From: DATJHM01 sp963777355
GTDB lineage: Bacteria; Chloroflexota; Ktedonobacteria; Ktedonobacterales; Ktedonobacteraceae
NCBI GenBank assembly: GCA_963777355.1
Contig: CAVZQK010000018.1
Coordinates: 1-64,000, forward strand
Direction: 5' to 3'
Length of the DNA stretch: 64,000 nucleotides
Shown here: one piece after another, positions 1-9,434 of the stretch
Numbering within the stretch: the stretch's first letter is position 1
How the letters are laid out: the number at the start of each line of letters is the position of its first letter
Position numbers and translations under genes: made by a program
Notes under the pieces: model-generated
What the model saw: only the letters and a program-made list of their open reading frames with translations
Databases searched by the model: none
Told to the model about the DNA's origin: nothing

Positions 1-1016
1 AGACGAGAAGCCCACAAAGTGGCATTATTGATAGTAGTAGCGCTCAAGGTCGTATCTATTGTGAAGCTGCACCGGTGTTCGATCTTCAGAGTCATGCCCT
101 GATAGGTCTAGTACTGGTTGGGCATTCTCTTGCCGAGCTAGATAATGCCGTGAACTCTCTTTTAAGTCTGCTTGTGATCGTGGGGGCAATTGTCCTGCTT
201 GGTGCCGGTCTGGGAGGACTATTTCTTGCTAATCGCGCTCTTCAACCGACGCGTGAAGCTTTTACGCGTCAGCAGCGCTTTATTGCTGATGCATCTCACG
301 AGCTACGCACACCTTTAACGTTTCTCTGTGCTAATACCGAGATTCTGTTGGATGGCCGTGATCGCTTAGATCCTGATGATGTGACCTTGCTTGAGGATAT
401 CTATTCCGAGGCTAATCATATGAATGCGCTGGCTAACAACATGTTGGCTCTGGCTCGCCTGGATGCCGACGAGAGCCATCTCCATCGTGAGCATGATGTT
501 GTTGACCTGAGCAAGCTTGCTGAACGGCTGGCACGCCAGGGAGAAGCCGCAGCGCAAAAGCATGGGATACAGGTGCATTTTGAAAGTGCAGGGCCGGCCC
601 CTGTGATTGGTGATCCTGTCTTGCTTGAACAGGCGGCACTGGTGTTGCTGGATAACGCCCTGAAATATAATCGTCCCAACGGAAGCGTCAGAATAAATAC
701 ATTTCTGTCAAATAGCAGAGCTTTTTTATCGGTCCATGATACGGGAATCGGCATTGCCCCAAAACATCTTTCCCGGCTAGGAGAACGTTTTTATCGCGCT
801 GATAAGGCGCGTTCCCGCGCCGTTGGTGGTACCGGGCTTGGCCTTTCTATTGCCTATGGTATTGCCCAGGCACACAATGGCTCGCTTGAATTAACCAGCA
901 CATTGCATGTGGGAACAACTGCCATACTCTCTCTGCCAGCCTTGCCAAGCAGCCCGTCTAGAGACACTCATGGAAAGCCTACCTCTCTTTCAGGAACTGT
1001 CGGCCAACTCAGTTAG
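1..1016 (+). CDS. Sensor histidine kinase, 5' end outside the window
   Basis: The frame is open from the first bases of the window, so the N-terminal sensor part is missing. The visible part has the end of an extracytoplasmic segment, one strong transmembrane helix (roughly codons 53-80), then the HisKA phosphoacceptor motif DASHELRTPL and an HATPase_c domain with N-box NALKYN, G1 box DTGIGI and G2 box GGTGLGLS. It is therefore a membrane sensor kinase that autophosphorylates on the His of SHELRTP and passes phosphate to a response regulator, presumably encoded upstream. The possible GTG at 75 is only the first start codon inside the window and probably not the real start. Its stop codon overlaps the stop codon of the convergent DUF58 gene. 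The ligand cannot be inferred. Confidence 0.93.
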   Translation, partial: TRSPQSGIIDSSSAQGRIYCEAAPVFDLQSHALIGLVLVGHSLAELDNAVNSLLSLLVIVGAIVLLGAGLGGLFLANRALQPTREAFTRQQRFIADASHELRTPLTFLCANTEILLDGRDRLDPDDVTLLEDIYSEANHMNALANNMLALARLDADESHLHREHDVVDLSKLAERLARQGEAAAQKHGIQVHFESAGPAPVIGDPVLLEQAALVLLDNALKYNRPNGSVRINTFLSNSRAFLSVHDTGIGIAPKHLSRLGERFYRADKARSRAVGGTGLGLSIAYGIAQAHNGSLELTSTLHVGTTAILSLPALPSSPSRDTHGKPTSLSGTVGQLS

Positions 1017-2395
1017 AGTTGAAATCCTGGCACACTTTCTCGCTCTTTCAGATAAGCGGCCTGTAGTTCCTGCCAGGTCTTCTCACCGCCCAGATGGTGG
1101 AGAGCGATGCCTGCCAGGCGCATTGGCGGCGGTGTATTGCCGACGAAGAGGATGCTAACTGCATAGCCGCGTCTCTGCATACGTGCCAGCGTCTCGACGA
1201 GCTGCTCATTCAGTGTGCTGGTGATTACGACTATCGTTGCTCCATTAGGGAGAGTCCTCTGCTCCGCTTGAATAATCTCTGTGATGCCGCCACCAAAGAA
1301 GGTCTGGACACGGGCGAGGGTCTCCAGCAGCCGTTTACGCTGTTCTTCAGTGCTTGCCGCCGTGATATGGATTCGCCGCCGCCGTAACTGCCCGGCAATC
1401 CGCGCCTCCAGATTGTCGCCCTCTTCATCTTCAGGGAACTTCTCGTCAGGAATATAGAGAGAAGCATTTGAATGTAAGCCGACAGCATAGCCCTGATTGA
1501 TGCCCCAATCGGCAACGGACGCAGCGGCGCAGATTGCCAGCTCTTGTAGATCGGGATAAATTCCGTAGTAGGAATCCGTGCGGGCCACAGCATTGAGAAA
1601 GATCACAAGAGAGTGAGTCGTTGTCGTCTCATAAATTTTGCTCTGGAGCTGTGTTGTGCGGGCTGTTGCTTTCCAATTGACCCGTCTCAGACTATCGCCA
1701 TAAGCATAATCCCGAACACCGATAGCCTGGGATGGATCTTCCAGTAGGCGCTGCCTGGCTCGTCGCTCGCCGAAGGGATGGCGAGATGGCAGATTGAAGC
1801 TTGCTAAGGGTAGTACAAGGGGATAGACCAGTACATACTGACGATTAGCGAGCTCCATCTCGCGGCTCAAAAAACCAAATGCATCTCCACTACGCAGGAT
1901 GGTTGGTCCAAAAGTATGTACTCCGCGTGTCGTACAATGCACGCTATACTGCCTGGTTATGCGCTCATACCAGCTCGGACTGAAGAGACATTCCAGAGTA
2001 CTGCTCTCTTTGCTAGCAGTGTTGTGGAACTCCTGTCCCGCGATTAATAATGTTCGTGGAACGCTATCCTGGATCTCCAGCCACGGAAGCGGCAACAGCT
2101 TCGCATTCTCAACGGCGAGTGAAAGTGTGATAACCTCGCCAAAAGTGGCCCTATGTTCGCTAAAGTGCCGTTGATATCTCAGGTCGCTCAAACAGTAGCT
2201 GGCCCAGATATTGGTAATGCTCAGGACCAGAATCAACAAAATGCCACTGATAGTGAGCAATGGGAGATGGAGTGGAATACCAAGAATGATCAGCGCGATA
2301 CATGCGAGGTACCAGCGGGAATCTGTTGGCTCACCACGTAGCTGGATATCTTTTGGTGCGGATCTCTGAAAGCCGAGTATTGGTACTGGTCTCAT
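1013..2395 (-). CDS. DUF58 domain membrane protein
   Basis: A 460-residue protein with two adjacent N-terminal membrane helices (about residues 30-70) followed by a DUF58/VWA-like region that carries the family signature YGDSLRRVNWKATAR near residues 230-245. DUF58 proteins are nearly always encoded beside MoxR ATPases and are thought to be assembled or activated by them, often together with transglutaminase or DUF4129 proteins at the envelope. The start ATG overlaps the end of the MoxR gene by four bases, which indicates translational coupling in one operon. The exact biochemical role of the family is not established. Confidence 0.9.
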   Translation of the reverse strand: MRPVPILGFQRSAPKDIQLRGEPTDSRWYLACIALIILGIPLHLPLLTISGILLILVLSITNIWASYCLSDLRYQRHFSEHRATFGEVITLSLAVENAKLLPLPWLEIQDSVPRTLLIAGQEFHNTASKESSTLECLFSPSWYERITRQYSVHCTTRGVHTFGPTILRSGDAFGFLSREMELANRQYVLVYPLVLPLASFNLPSRHPFGERRARQRLLEDPSQAIGVRDYAYGDSLRRVNWKATARTTQLQSKIYETTTTHSLVIFLNAVARTDSYYGIYPDLQELAICAAASVADWGINQGYAVGLHSNASLYIPDEKFPEDEEGDNLEARIAGQLRRRRIHITAASTEEQRKRLLETLARVQTFFGGGITEIIQAEQRTLPNGATIVVITSTLNEQLVETLARMQRRGYAVSILFVGNTPPPMRLAGIALHHLGGEKTWQELQAAYLKERESVPGFQL

Positions 2396-3351
2396 GGCTC
2401 TACCGGGACCGCGACTGTTTGCAGAATATCACCAATAATCTGTTCCATTGCATGTCCATGCAAACGCGCCTGGCTGGTAGCAATCATCCGATGGGCCAGG
2501 ACCGCACGCGCTATATGCTTCACGTCATCTGGCAAAACATACCTTCGACCTTGCACCGCCGCATAGGCCTGGCTGGCCCGGTAGAGTGCCAGGGTGCCGC
2601 GTGGACTGACCCCAAGTTCTACCGCGTTATGTATTCGTGTGGCATGAACGATATCAACGATATAGCCCTCGACTGCTGGCTCAACATGGATACGCCGAAT
2701 GATCTCTTGCAGATTTTGTATTTCAGCCGCGTCAAGGACCGGTTTAAGCTCCTGCAACGGTTGAGCCTCTTTAAAGCGCTGAAGGATCAAGCGTTCTTCA
2801 TCTCGATCTGGATAATCCAGGTGCAAGCGCATCAGAAAGCGATCCAACTGAGCTTCTGGCAGAGGGAATGTGCCTTCTAATTCCACGGGATTCTGTGTTG
2901 CAATGACAATAAATGGTCGGGGTAGCACCAGCGTTTCGCGCTCGATACTGATCTGTCGCTCTTCCATTGCCTCCAGCAGAGCCGATTGTGTACGGGGTGT
3001 TGCCCGGTTGATCTCATCTGCCAGAACGATCTGAGAGAGCAGAGGACCGGGCCGAAATTCAAATTCGCCTTTTTTCTGATTATAAAATGTTATCCCGGTG
3101 ATATCTGATGGAAGCAGGTCCGGTGTAAACTGAATGCGTTGAAAGGCGCAGCCAAGAGAACGTGCCAGGGACTTCGCCAGGGTAGTTTTGCCAATCCCCG
3201 GAACATCCTCAAAAAGCACATGCCCTTCACAAAGTAATGCCACCATCAATAAATCGATCACATCTACTTTGCCAACAATTACTCGCCCCACATTCTGGCG
3301 AATAGTCTGTGTCGCTCTCTGAATCAGGCGAACATCGTCCATTTGTGACAT
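2392..3351 (-). CDS. MoxR-family AAA+ ATPase
   Basis: A 319-residue AAA+ ATPase of the MoxR branch. Walker A is seen as GIGKTTLA after the typical EDVPG, Walker B as VLADEINRA, followed by the sensor region ATQNPVELEGTFPLPEAQLDRF that is diagnostic of MoxR, and the C-terminal lid with SPRGTLALYRASQA. MoxR ATPases act as chaperones for metal insertion or for maturation of VWA-containing partners. The downstream overlapping DUF58 gene is the expected partner. The gene is first in a two-gene minus-strand operon. A DUF4129 gene, often part of the same module, lies apart at 17.2 kb. Confidence 0.95.
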   Translation of the reverse strand: MSQMDDVRLIQRATQTIRQNVGRVIVGKVDVIDLLMVALLCEGHVLFEDVPGIGKTTLAKSLARSLGCAFQRIQFTPDLLPSDITGITFYNQKKGEFEFRPGPLLSQIVLADEINRATPRTQSALLEAMEERQISIERETLVLPRPFIVIATQNPVELEGTFPLPEAQLDRFLMRLHLDYPDRDEERLILQRFKEAQPLQELKPVLDAAEIQNLQEIIRRIHVEPAVEGYIVDIVHATRIHNAVELGVSPRGTLALYRASQAYAAVQGRRYVLPDDVKHIARAVLAHRMIATSQARLHGHAMEQIIGDILQTVAVPVEP

Positions 3352-3544
3352 GCTACATCCTTACGTTTTAGAAATAGAGAAGGATCAGGCACTTGTAAAA
3401 GAGGGTCCTACTTGTTGAACAGACCAGCATACGCGCAGAACAACGGAAATTTTATCTGTAAAAGATGAACAATAGAATGGATTTCTATTGAATGAAAACA
3501 GTCTCTGCCTCCGTATTATATCAAATCTAGCCAATCTTATTGCT

Positions 3545-4264
3545 ATGATTATACGTGTTACTTACTGTTTACTACACCTTGAGTTCCAATTTCGTGGTGA
3601 GCCTGATATGGCCCAGCGTCTCTGGGAATACAATGTGCTCGCTACCTGTCAAAATAATGTCCCGGTCTACTCCTATGTTCTATACTTAAAGAAGGAAGGG
3701 AAGTTTGTTACCTCTCCCTCTCTACGTCAGTATCCGACAGGAGAAGATATTCATCGCTTCCAGTTTGGAGTCATCAAGCTCTGGGAGATCCCGACTGCGC
3801 ATTTAAAGGGCTTGGGCTTCAAAGGCTTGCTCCCACTCCTACCCCTGACACGAGAAGGAAAAGATCGAGCCATTGTAGAAGAAATTATTACGGAGTTGTC
3901 GGCGAACAGAAGTCAGCCAGAAGCTGATCTCTTATCGCTCACCTATGGTCTGGCCTCGTTGATCTTCCGTTCGGAAGAGGATCAAAACTGGCTGAAAGGC
4001 AGGTTTAGCATGTTGGATGAGCTATTGAATGAGTCCTGGGCATTTCAAGAGGTTTTACAAAGAGGCGTAGAAAAAGGGCTACAAAAAGGGTTACAATCAT
4101 CTCGTCACACCCTGATTGCGTTAGTTGAGAATCATTATCCCGCTCTTGTCAATCTTGCTAAAGAGAAGGCAGATACAATTGTAGATGTTGACGCTTTACA
4201 AAATCTCATTCTTCAGGTGGGCCTTGCAAAGAGCGAGAAAGAGGTCGATACCTTATTGAAGTAA
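3545..4264 (+). pseudogene. Rpn-family (PD-(D/E)XK-like) protein, 5'-truncated
   Basis: The protein has the LHLEFQ motif with the following ARRI/LAYN-like stretch (here AQRLWEYNV), typical of Rpn/YhgA-like recombination-promoting nuclease and DUF4351 proteins, and a C-terminal tail with repeated EKGLQKGLQ. In intact members about 50-60 residues precede LHLEFQ and supply the first catalytic acidic residues; here only a short unrelated segment does. An in-frame TTG lies at 3488 and the first ATG at 3545, neither with a convincing ribosome site. I infer a 5' deletion and probable loss of function. The family is common and often multicopy in Ktedonobacteria. Confidence 0.65.
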
Positions 4265-4293
4265 CGCTGTACGTCTGGCTCTGTTTGAGACCG

Positions 4294-5235
4294 CTATACT
4301 AGCTGAAAAGCTCCACCACGGCCTCGTACTTCAGAAACTCCAGTCTGTGGCTCGTATATTACCCGGATCTGGTTGCCTATCGGTCTCCAGGTCTGGGGAT
4401 CGCTTGGCCCAAAAAGTACGATGGTCGGCAGACCAAACAGTGCTGCTAGATGCGTCATACCTGCATCATTGCCCAGATAAAAGCGACAGCTTTGCAGTTC
4501 CCGGCATACCTCAAGCAGGGGCGCATTTGCTAAAATTTGCACCTCTGCCAGGCCCCGTTTTGTCTGTTGCAATAAGTCACGCAATTGTGCAATCCGCTCC
4601 TCATCTGCTGGACCACTCAAAAGTAGGATTGGTCGCCCCTGTTGCTGGAGATCACCAATTACCCTCGCAAATTGCTCAACTGGCCAGCATTTTCGTGCCC
4701 CCCCACTTCCAGGGTGAATCGCAATCCTTCTTTGTTGTCTCTTCCCCACATCCTCTTCCCGATTTGCCTGTTGCAGAGGCGTTAGACCAGATGGCAACTT
4801 GAAAGGCTCTCTCTCATCCATCTCCAGGCCCACCTTCCGCCCCAGATAGCGCACAATATGCTCATGTACTTCGTCGCCTGGCCTTCCAGGCGCAACAATC
4901 ACACCCTGACATCCGGCTTCATAAAGATTGCGTTCAACCAGTCCTTCACTATCTCGCAACCAGCCCACAGCCAGATCAGTCCGCGCCAGCTCCTCACGCA
5001 ATCTTGGCGCACGAATTCCCCTATCCAGAAATAGCTCGCTCCAATAAGCCGTGTCATAATTATAAGTGACCTGAGCAACGCCCCATGCCCGGCTCAAATC
5101 CAGCACCGCTGCATGGCTCACCAGCGTCACCTGCACCATCTCCCCTACGAACTGTTGTCTGAGTGCCTGGATCACTGGAAATGCCAGTAGAGCATCTCCC
5201 AATGCCCCTGGTCGTATCACCACTATACGTTTCAT
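4294..5235 (-). CDS. Glycosyltransferase family 9 (heptosyltransferase-like)
   Basis: A 313-residue GT-B fold protein. The N-terminal IRPGALGDALLAFPV, the central HPGSGG followed by KCWP, and the C-terminal GNDAGMTHLAA and FGPSDPQTWRP are the standard GT9 motifs for nucleotide-sugar binding. GT9 enzymes move heptose or related sugars in lipopolysaccharide core synthesis. In an organism inferred to have a single membrane the acceptor must be another surface glycan, which is not identified. It is the last gene of a minus-strand run with HerA and a small membrane protein, only 12 bases after the latter, so it is probably co-transcribed. Confidence 0.9.
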   Translation of the reverse strand: MKRIVVIRPGALGDALLAFPVIQALRQQFVGEMVQVTLVSHAAVLDLSRAWGVAQVTYNYDTAYWSELFLDRGIRAPRLREELARTDLAVGWLRDSEGLVERNLYEAGCQGVIVAPGRPGDEVHEHIVRYLGRKVGLEMDEREPFKLPSGLTPLQQANREEDVGKRQQRRIAIHPGSGGARKCWPVEQFARVIGDLQQQGRPILLLSGPADEERIAQLRDLLQQTKRGLAEVQILANAPLLEVCRELQSCRFYLGNDAGMTHLAALFGLPTIVLFGPSDPQTWRPIGNQIRVIYEPQTGVSEVRGRGGAFQLV

Positions 5236-5247
5236 GCCACTACTTCT

Positions 5248-5613
5248 CTATTTCCGAGCCAGAAACAAAATCTCAAGGATAACGGCGGCAAGTAGAATAA
5301 TCAGCGCCATAATGATGTTCCAGCTATGTAATGCCAGGAAGATCAGGTTGAGAATCACTGCCGCGGTCAGCAGGGCGCTCTGACGTAGAGCGTAGCGGGT
5401 CAAGAGATGATAGTGGCGTTTGGGGAAGATGCGTTGCTCAATGCTGTAGGTAAGCGGCGCGAGGGTACTACTCAGGGCAAAGCCGAAGATGAGGAAAAAT
5501 ACACAGAAGGCGAGTGGCGAATTGGGTGGAATGAAGCGAGTAAAAAGCAGTAGCGCGGCCCAACCGAGGGCCGCGAGAGGCAATAAGAGATAGATTGAGG
5601 AACTTCTAGCCAT
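5248..5613 (-). CDS. Small integral membrane protein
   Basis: A 121-residue protein with four predicted hydrophobic helices (about residues 8-25, 33-50, 75-93 and 97-117) and a basic loop RIFPKRHYHLLTRYALR in the middle. No family was recognised. It lies eight bases after the herA-like gene and 12 bases before the GT9 gene, so it is likely translated from the same message. Its function is unknown. Confidence 0.75.
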   Translation of the reverse strand: MARSSSIYLLLPLAALGWAALLLFTRFIPPNSPLAFCVFFLIFGFALSSTLAPLTYSIEQRIFPKRHYHLLTRYALRQSALLTAAVILNLIFLALHSWNIIMALIILLAAVILEILFLARK

Positions 5614-5621
5614 ACTGTGTC

Positions 5622-7359
5622 CTATCTTAACAGATTAAAGCCCCTATTTCCATTCAAGGGCGCTTCGTTGCGGCGCTGACTCTCAGGCGTCTCATTCAGG
5701 AAGTACTGTTGCCAGAGGTCTGGCGCATCCTTACTCTCACCGCCATGCGTGGTATAACGCGTGCGTACGCGGCAGATGACCGGTGTATTCACTCCCGCGC
5801 CGGCTACGATGACCTGGCCTTTAGAGAGTGCAGGCAGATTGTCAAGCAGATCGCGTCCTACCCCTTCAATCGCTGAAGCCACACTCTTCTGGTCAATCTC
5901 ATTCACAATACGCATAATACACTGTGTCTGGCACTGGCTGAGCACATCTGCATCTAGTTTGCCTGGACGCTGGCTAATCAGTCCAACGCCGATACCAAAT
6001 TTACGTCCCTCAGCCAGCACCTGTTTGAGAATTGCCGTGGAGACAACCTCTGCTCCGCCAGGGGCAAAGTGGTGGGCCTCTTCTATCAGCACAAAGACCG
6101 GGTAGGGCAGATAGGATTCTCCCGAATGGACTTTTCCGCGCTCTGTGTCCATGCGTGCCTGGTTTAAACGGCGCAACAGGGTTGCCACGATGACCTGCTG
6201 ATCCCGCTCATCGATCTCGTTTAATTGCAATACGGTACATTGTCCCGGCTTGAAGATTTCGGGGAGATCCAGGTGTTGAGTGTCATCAAAGGTAAAACTG
6301 TGCTCGAAGCGCTGCTCAATACGCCAGGTCAGGGCATGGACTGTACTGAAAATCGTCGGCTCCGTCGCTCTCTTCATCGGTTTTTTGCCGTGAGACAGCC
6401 TTGATTGCTTGTTTGAGATCAGCAGCGCCCCAGGGCGTGCCACGCTTAGTCTCATGAACCTTGCGCAAGGCCCGGCTCAAAAGATACTGTTGCTTCTCGG
6501 TCATCTCTGGTAGAAGAGAACGCATATCGCCAATATTGAGCGTTGAGATGCGCACCTTGACCTGGTCCGGCTTATACACACGTACCTGAGAGCGGTATCC
6601 TGGCCGCTTCCCTTCGCCTGGTGCTTCAAACTGGGGGGAGTTCATGAGCTGATCCAGCGTACTATATTCTCCATGAGGATCAACAATCAGGACGCAGGCT
6701 TTATTATGTGGCTGCATAAGTTCTTCAATTACCACACTTGCCAGGTAGCTTTTTCCTGCACCTGTACTGGCAATGATAGCCATATGTGTGCTGACCAGAT
6801 CTTTCACTGAAAGTACAATCGGCACCGCGTCGGGCGTGCGTGTGAGTAGCGAGCCAATAGTTGCCGAGCCTGGCTCTTTATCCTTTTTGCGACTAATGAC
6901 CTCGGAGAGCATCAGGTCATCAGCGAGGAAGATGCGTTTCCCCGACTGGGGTGGAATCCACGGATTAATGAATGAACCCGTTACCATGTCATAATAGCCC
7001 ATAATCGAGACATGCAGCTCAAAGAGTTCGTTGGTGTGCGAATTATAGCCGACCATCGCCGCAACCTGCTCAGGCGAAATCTCTGGCTCTCCCAGGAAGG
7101 TGTCTGGATAGAGCTTGATAGGAACGCGCTTCATGATACGTCCTAAAACACGCCGGAAGCCCGGTGTAGCGCCGTTCTGGCCTATCATCTCGGTATCGCG
7201 TAGCTCATAATAGACGTACTCACCGTTCTTCAGAACCTGGTTATCATCGCGTGAGATAAAGGTATATTCGTGAGTGGTCTCTCCTGGTCCCTTCGTAATC
7301 CCGACTGGTTTGCGTAAAGGTTGAGCACCCGTAGGCGAAAGATGAGATTGAGGTTGCAT
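5622..7359 (-). CDS. HerA-like DNA-translocating ATPase, interrupted by a +1 frameshift
   Basis: The first part (7359 down to about 6380) holds Walker A ASTGAGKSYLA and the HerA strand VLIVDPHGEYS; the second part, in another frame, holds Walker B FVLIEEAHHFAP, the sensor-like VGLISQRPGKL and the arginine-rich C-terminus. Neither half alone is a working ATPase. Removing one base between about 6340 and 6390 joins them into a 578-codon gene, the normal HerA length. A run of six A on the coding strand (6381-6386) is the likeliest site. HerA is a hexameric pump that usually works with a NurA nuclease in end resection; no nurA is seen, but a HAS-barrel protein precedes it. Start ATG 7359 is chosen because GAAGGGA lies seven bases upstream; the longer start at 7395 would overlap the previous gene. 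Confidence 0.85.
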
Positions 7360-7378
7360 GTATGGTCCCTTCTTTAGC

Positions 7379-8080
7379 TTAGCCTGTAGTCTCAACCTTT
7401 AGCCGCCAGGCGAAGTTGCGTTTGACAATAGATAAGAGCGCTAGATTCTGAGGAAACAGATGCTCAAGCTGGTCGATAATGCGCAGTGTCACCATTGGTA
7501 GCAGGCTGTTGCGCTGAGAGATGATGTGAGGGAGATAGCCCATATGCAGATAGGGATTTTGTGTATCCGGTCCGTCTACGCTGGCATCGCTAAAATAATG
7601 AAAATCTCGTACCTCTGTATCCGTCATTGTCTCGATCTCGCTGCCTAGCTCAAGTGAGAGTGGTGGTACCCCATGCATGGTTGTAAGAATGCTCTGTTCT
7701 CCCTCAGCGGAAGGCTGCATCTCCAGCATGCCCAAAATCATAATGTAGATCAGGACGGCCTTCTCTGAGATATAGTCGGGCGAGAATAGCTCTACCTGGG
7801 TTTCATTCGAGAGCCGGGGACCCAGCGAGCCAAAGGCCGGATTGACGAGAATGGTGTCGTAAATAACACCAATGGCGTAGGTCACAGGCTCCTGGCTCAG
7901 ACCAAGAGCGTAATCCAGCGTCGCATCTGGATCTTCACTCCGGGACTTCACTGCCACACGCACAAAGCGCCCGAAAGCGTAATCCGCCGGGCCTGGCTCG
8001 ATCTCAACTTCACGTGGCCCATAGACCTGGCAGGCGTAGTTGATATGCGAGTCCGATTTGACGATTTTGCCGATAAACAT
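7379..8080 (-). CDS. HAS-barrel-like protein upstream of HerA
   Basis: A 233-residue protein whose N-terminus (FIGKIVKSDSHINYACQVYG, then GPADYAFGRFVRV) resembles the small beta-barrel domain shared by HerA and ATP synthase subunits (HAS barrel). The rest is mixed alpha/beta with no catalytic motif recognised. The gene ends 19 bases before the preferred herA start and is in the same direction, so the two are probably one operon and the products may form one complex. The domain call is by resemblance only; the function is inferred from context. Confidence 0.7.
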   Translation of the reverse strand: MFIGKIVKSDSHINYACQVYGPREVEIEPGPADYAFGRFVRVAVKSRSEDPDATLDYALGLSQEPVTYAIGVIYDTILVNPAFGSLGPRLSNETQVELFSPDYISEKAVLIYIMILGMLEMQPSAEGEQSILTTMHGVPPLSLELGSEIETMTDTEVRDFHYFSDASVDGPDTQNPYLHMGYLPHIISQRNSLLPMVTLRIIDQLEHLFPQNLALLSIVKRNFAWRLKVETTG

Positions 8081-8356
8081 CTTGTTTAACTCTCCAGGTA
8101 GAAACGCGTTCTTGCTGTCTCTTTCTTACTGTCGCCGTTCAAGGCGGAAATGGGCACGCAAAGAATAGTTGTACGGATGGACGCTCTGCCTCGAAGACAC
8201 TTTCTAAAAGATAAGGTGATGAGAACAAATGCTTTGGCGGCATTATAACACCGAAGAACTATTTGTGCCACTGGGTCTTGCTAAGTATGAGCGATCAGTA
8301 TACGATGTAAGATGCCGTTAAACACTGCCATATGTAGTCTGTAAGGAGGTCCTGCT
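8081..8356. other. Divergent intergenic region
   Basis: This spacer separates the minus-strand HAS-barrel/HerA operon from the plus-strand ArsR-type gene and must hold both promoters. A 61-codon minus-strand reading frame inside it has no family features and is not called. A very good ribosome site, AAGGAGGTCC, sits just before the regulator start at 8357. Confidence 0.5.
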
Positions 8357-8758
8357 ATGTCAGCGACAAAATCCTCGCATTCATCTGATGGAACTCCCTC
8401 TCGTGAAGTTCCTCGCCGTCCACCGGAGGTGGACAAGTTTGTGGATGCGTTTCTTTCTACGGTCTGCGATACCAGTCGCAGGTATATTTTGGAACTGCTG
8501 GCGGCTTCGAGTGAGGGTGTAGAAGAGGGCATTTCAGAGTGGCGTTCGGGTGATATTGCCCGCGCAATCAATCTCTCTGCTGCCACTACATCTGAACATC
8601 TTCGTCAGCTTACCAGTGCTGGTCTGCTCTCTTCTCGCCGCGAAGGCAATGTAGTGTATTATTCTTTGCGCAATCATGGCCTGGTACACGGCTTTCAAGG
8701 GCTCCTGGAAGCTTTGGATAAGCACTATAACGCCTTGCTGCTTTCTAATAGCGACTAG
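8357..8758 (+). CDS. ArsR-family winged-helix transcriptional regulator
   Basis: A 133-residue DNA-binding protein. The winged helix-turn-helix occupies about residues 30-115: DTSRRYILELLAA, the recognition helix region SAATTSEHLRQLTSAGLLSSRR and the wing EGNVVYYSLR, which are typical of ArsR/SmtB regulators. No cysteine pair of the CxC metal-binding type is present, so metal sensing is unlikely and the signal is unknown. The start is supported by AAGGAGGTCC seven bases upstream. It is followed immediately by a 105-bp dispersed repeat. Confidence 0.9.
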   Translation: MSATKSSHSSDGTPSREVPRRPPEVDKFVDAFLSTVCDTSRRYILELLAASSEGVEEGISEWRSGDIARAINLSAATTSEHLRQLTSAGLLSSRREGNVVYYSLRNHGLVHGFQGLLEALDKHYNALLLSNSD

Positions 8759-8761
8759 CAG

Positions 8762-8866
8762 TTTCAATACCCTCAAGCGGGTTCGAGAAAGGACATGTGC
8801 TCCTGCCGCCGCCAGCAAGATGAGTCTATCTATGAAACCCGGAAAGGTCAAGTGGAAATGCACTAG
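8762..8866 (+). repeat. 105-bp dispersed repeat, copy 1
   Basis: This stretch starts three bases after the stop codon of the ArsR-type gene and matches 59475-59578 at roughly five bases in six, with one single-base gap. The differences are mostly transitions. Both copies read in the same direction as the preceding gene and both begin within four bases of its stop codon. No protein is encoded. It may be a small mobile element or a 3'-UTR structural element. Confidence 0.8.
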
Positions 8867-8905
8867 AAGCTGTTTTCTAGCAGGGAAATAATGCGTGTGC
8901 TCCGT

Positions 8906-9289
8906 TCAAGTCAAAAGACGTTCGATGGTCTGAAGAAAATCGTCGAGATCAAGAGGCTTGTTCATACCTATGATTTTGCGTTTCGACAGCTCATGGACGG
9001 GTAAACGAGCGCTAATCATGATCGCTGGCACCTCAGTTAGTCCTTCTATAACATGCAAACGATCATACAGTTCGATTCCTGTCATGCGCGGCAAATGATA
9101 GTCCAGAATGAAAATATCTGGTTTGAGTGATTGGACTGCTGCCAGTGTCCCATGTCCATCTGTCTTCAGTAAGACTTGATGCGGTGTTTCCTGGGTGATT
9201 GCCTGCACTAATACTTCGCCAATGTTTCTATCGTCTTCAACCAGAAGTACCAGCTTTTGTGTGGGTCTATGCTCTGTCTCATGAGCCAT
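8906..9289 (-). CDS. Stand-alone response-regulator receiver protein
   Basis: A 127-residue CheY-like protein consisting of one receiver domain: acidic pair VEDDRN, phosphoacceptor Asp in FILDYHLPRMTG, switch Ser in IMISAR and conserved Lys in GMNKPLDLDDF. There is no output domain, so it should act by protein contact or in a phosphorelay. No kinase is adjacent. It is transcribed divergently from the class V aminotransferase gene across a 423-base spacer. Confidence 0.93.
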   Translation of the reverse strand: MAHETEHRPTQKLVLLVEDDRNIGEVLVQAITQETPHQVLLKTDGHGTLAAVQSLKPDIFILDYHLPRMTGIELYDRLHVIEGLTEVPAIMISARLPVHELSKRKIIGMNKPLDLDDFLQTIERLLT

Positions 9290-9434
9290 ACACTGCTCCT
9301 AGCAGATTCCATCGTAGATTTTTCTATCAGTCGGTGAGCTTTTATCAGCGGTAAGAAGATGAAAGCTCTAATACTGTCTCTAACTATTTGGCGTGCGCAT
9401 CTGCTTTTTGTAGATTGAGACAGTTTTACCTCTG

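Noticed and set aside
416..754. Minus-strand frames opposite the first histidine kinase
   Set aside because: Shadows of a clear kinase domain on the other strand; no family features or ribosome sites.
8762..8866. CRISPR repeat (starts like many GTTTCAAT repeats)
   Set aside because: Only one copy at each of two distant places, with no regular spacers and no cas genes.
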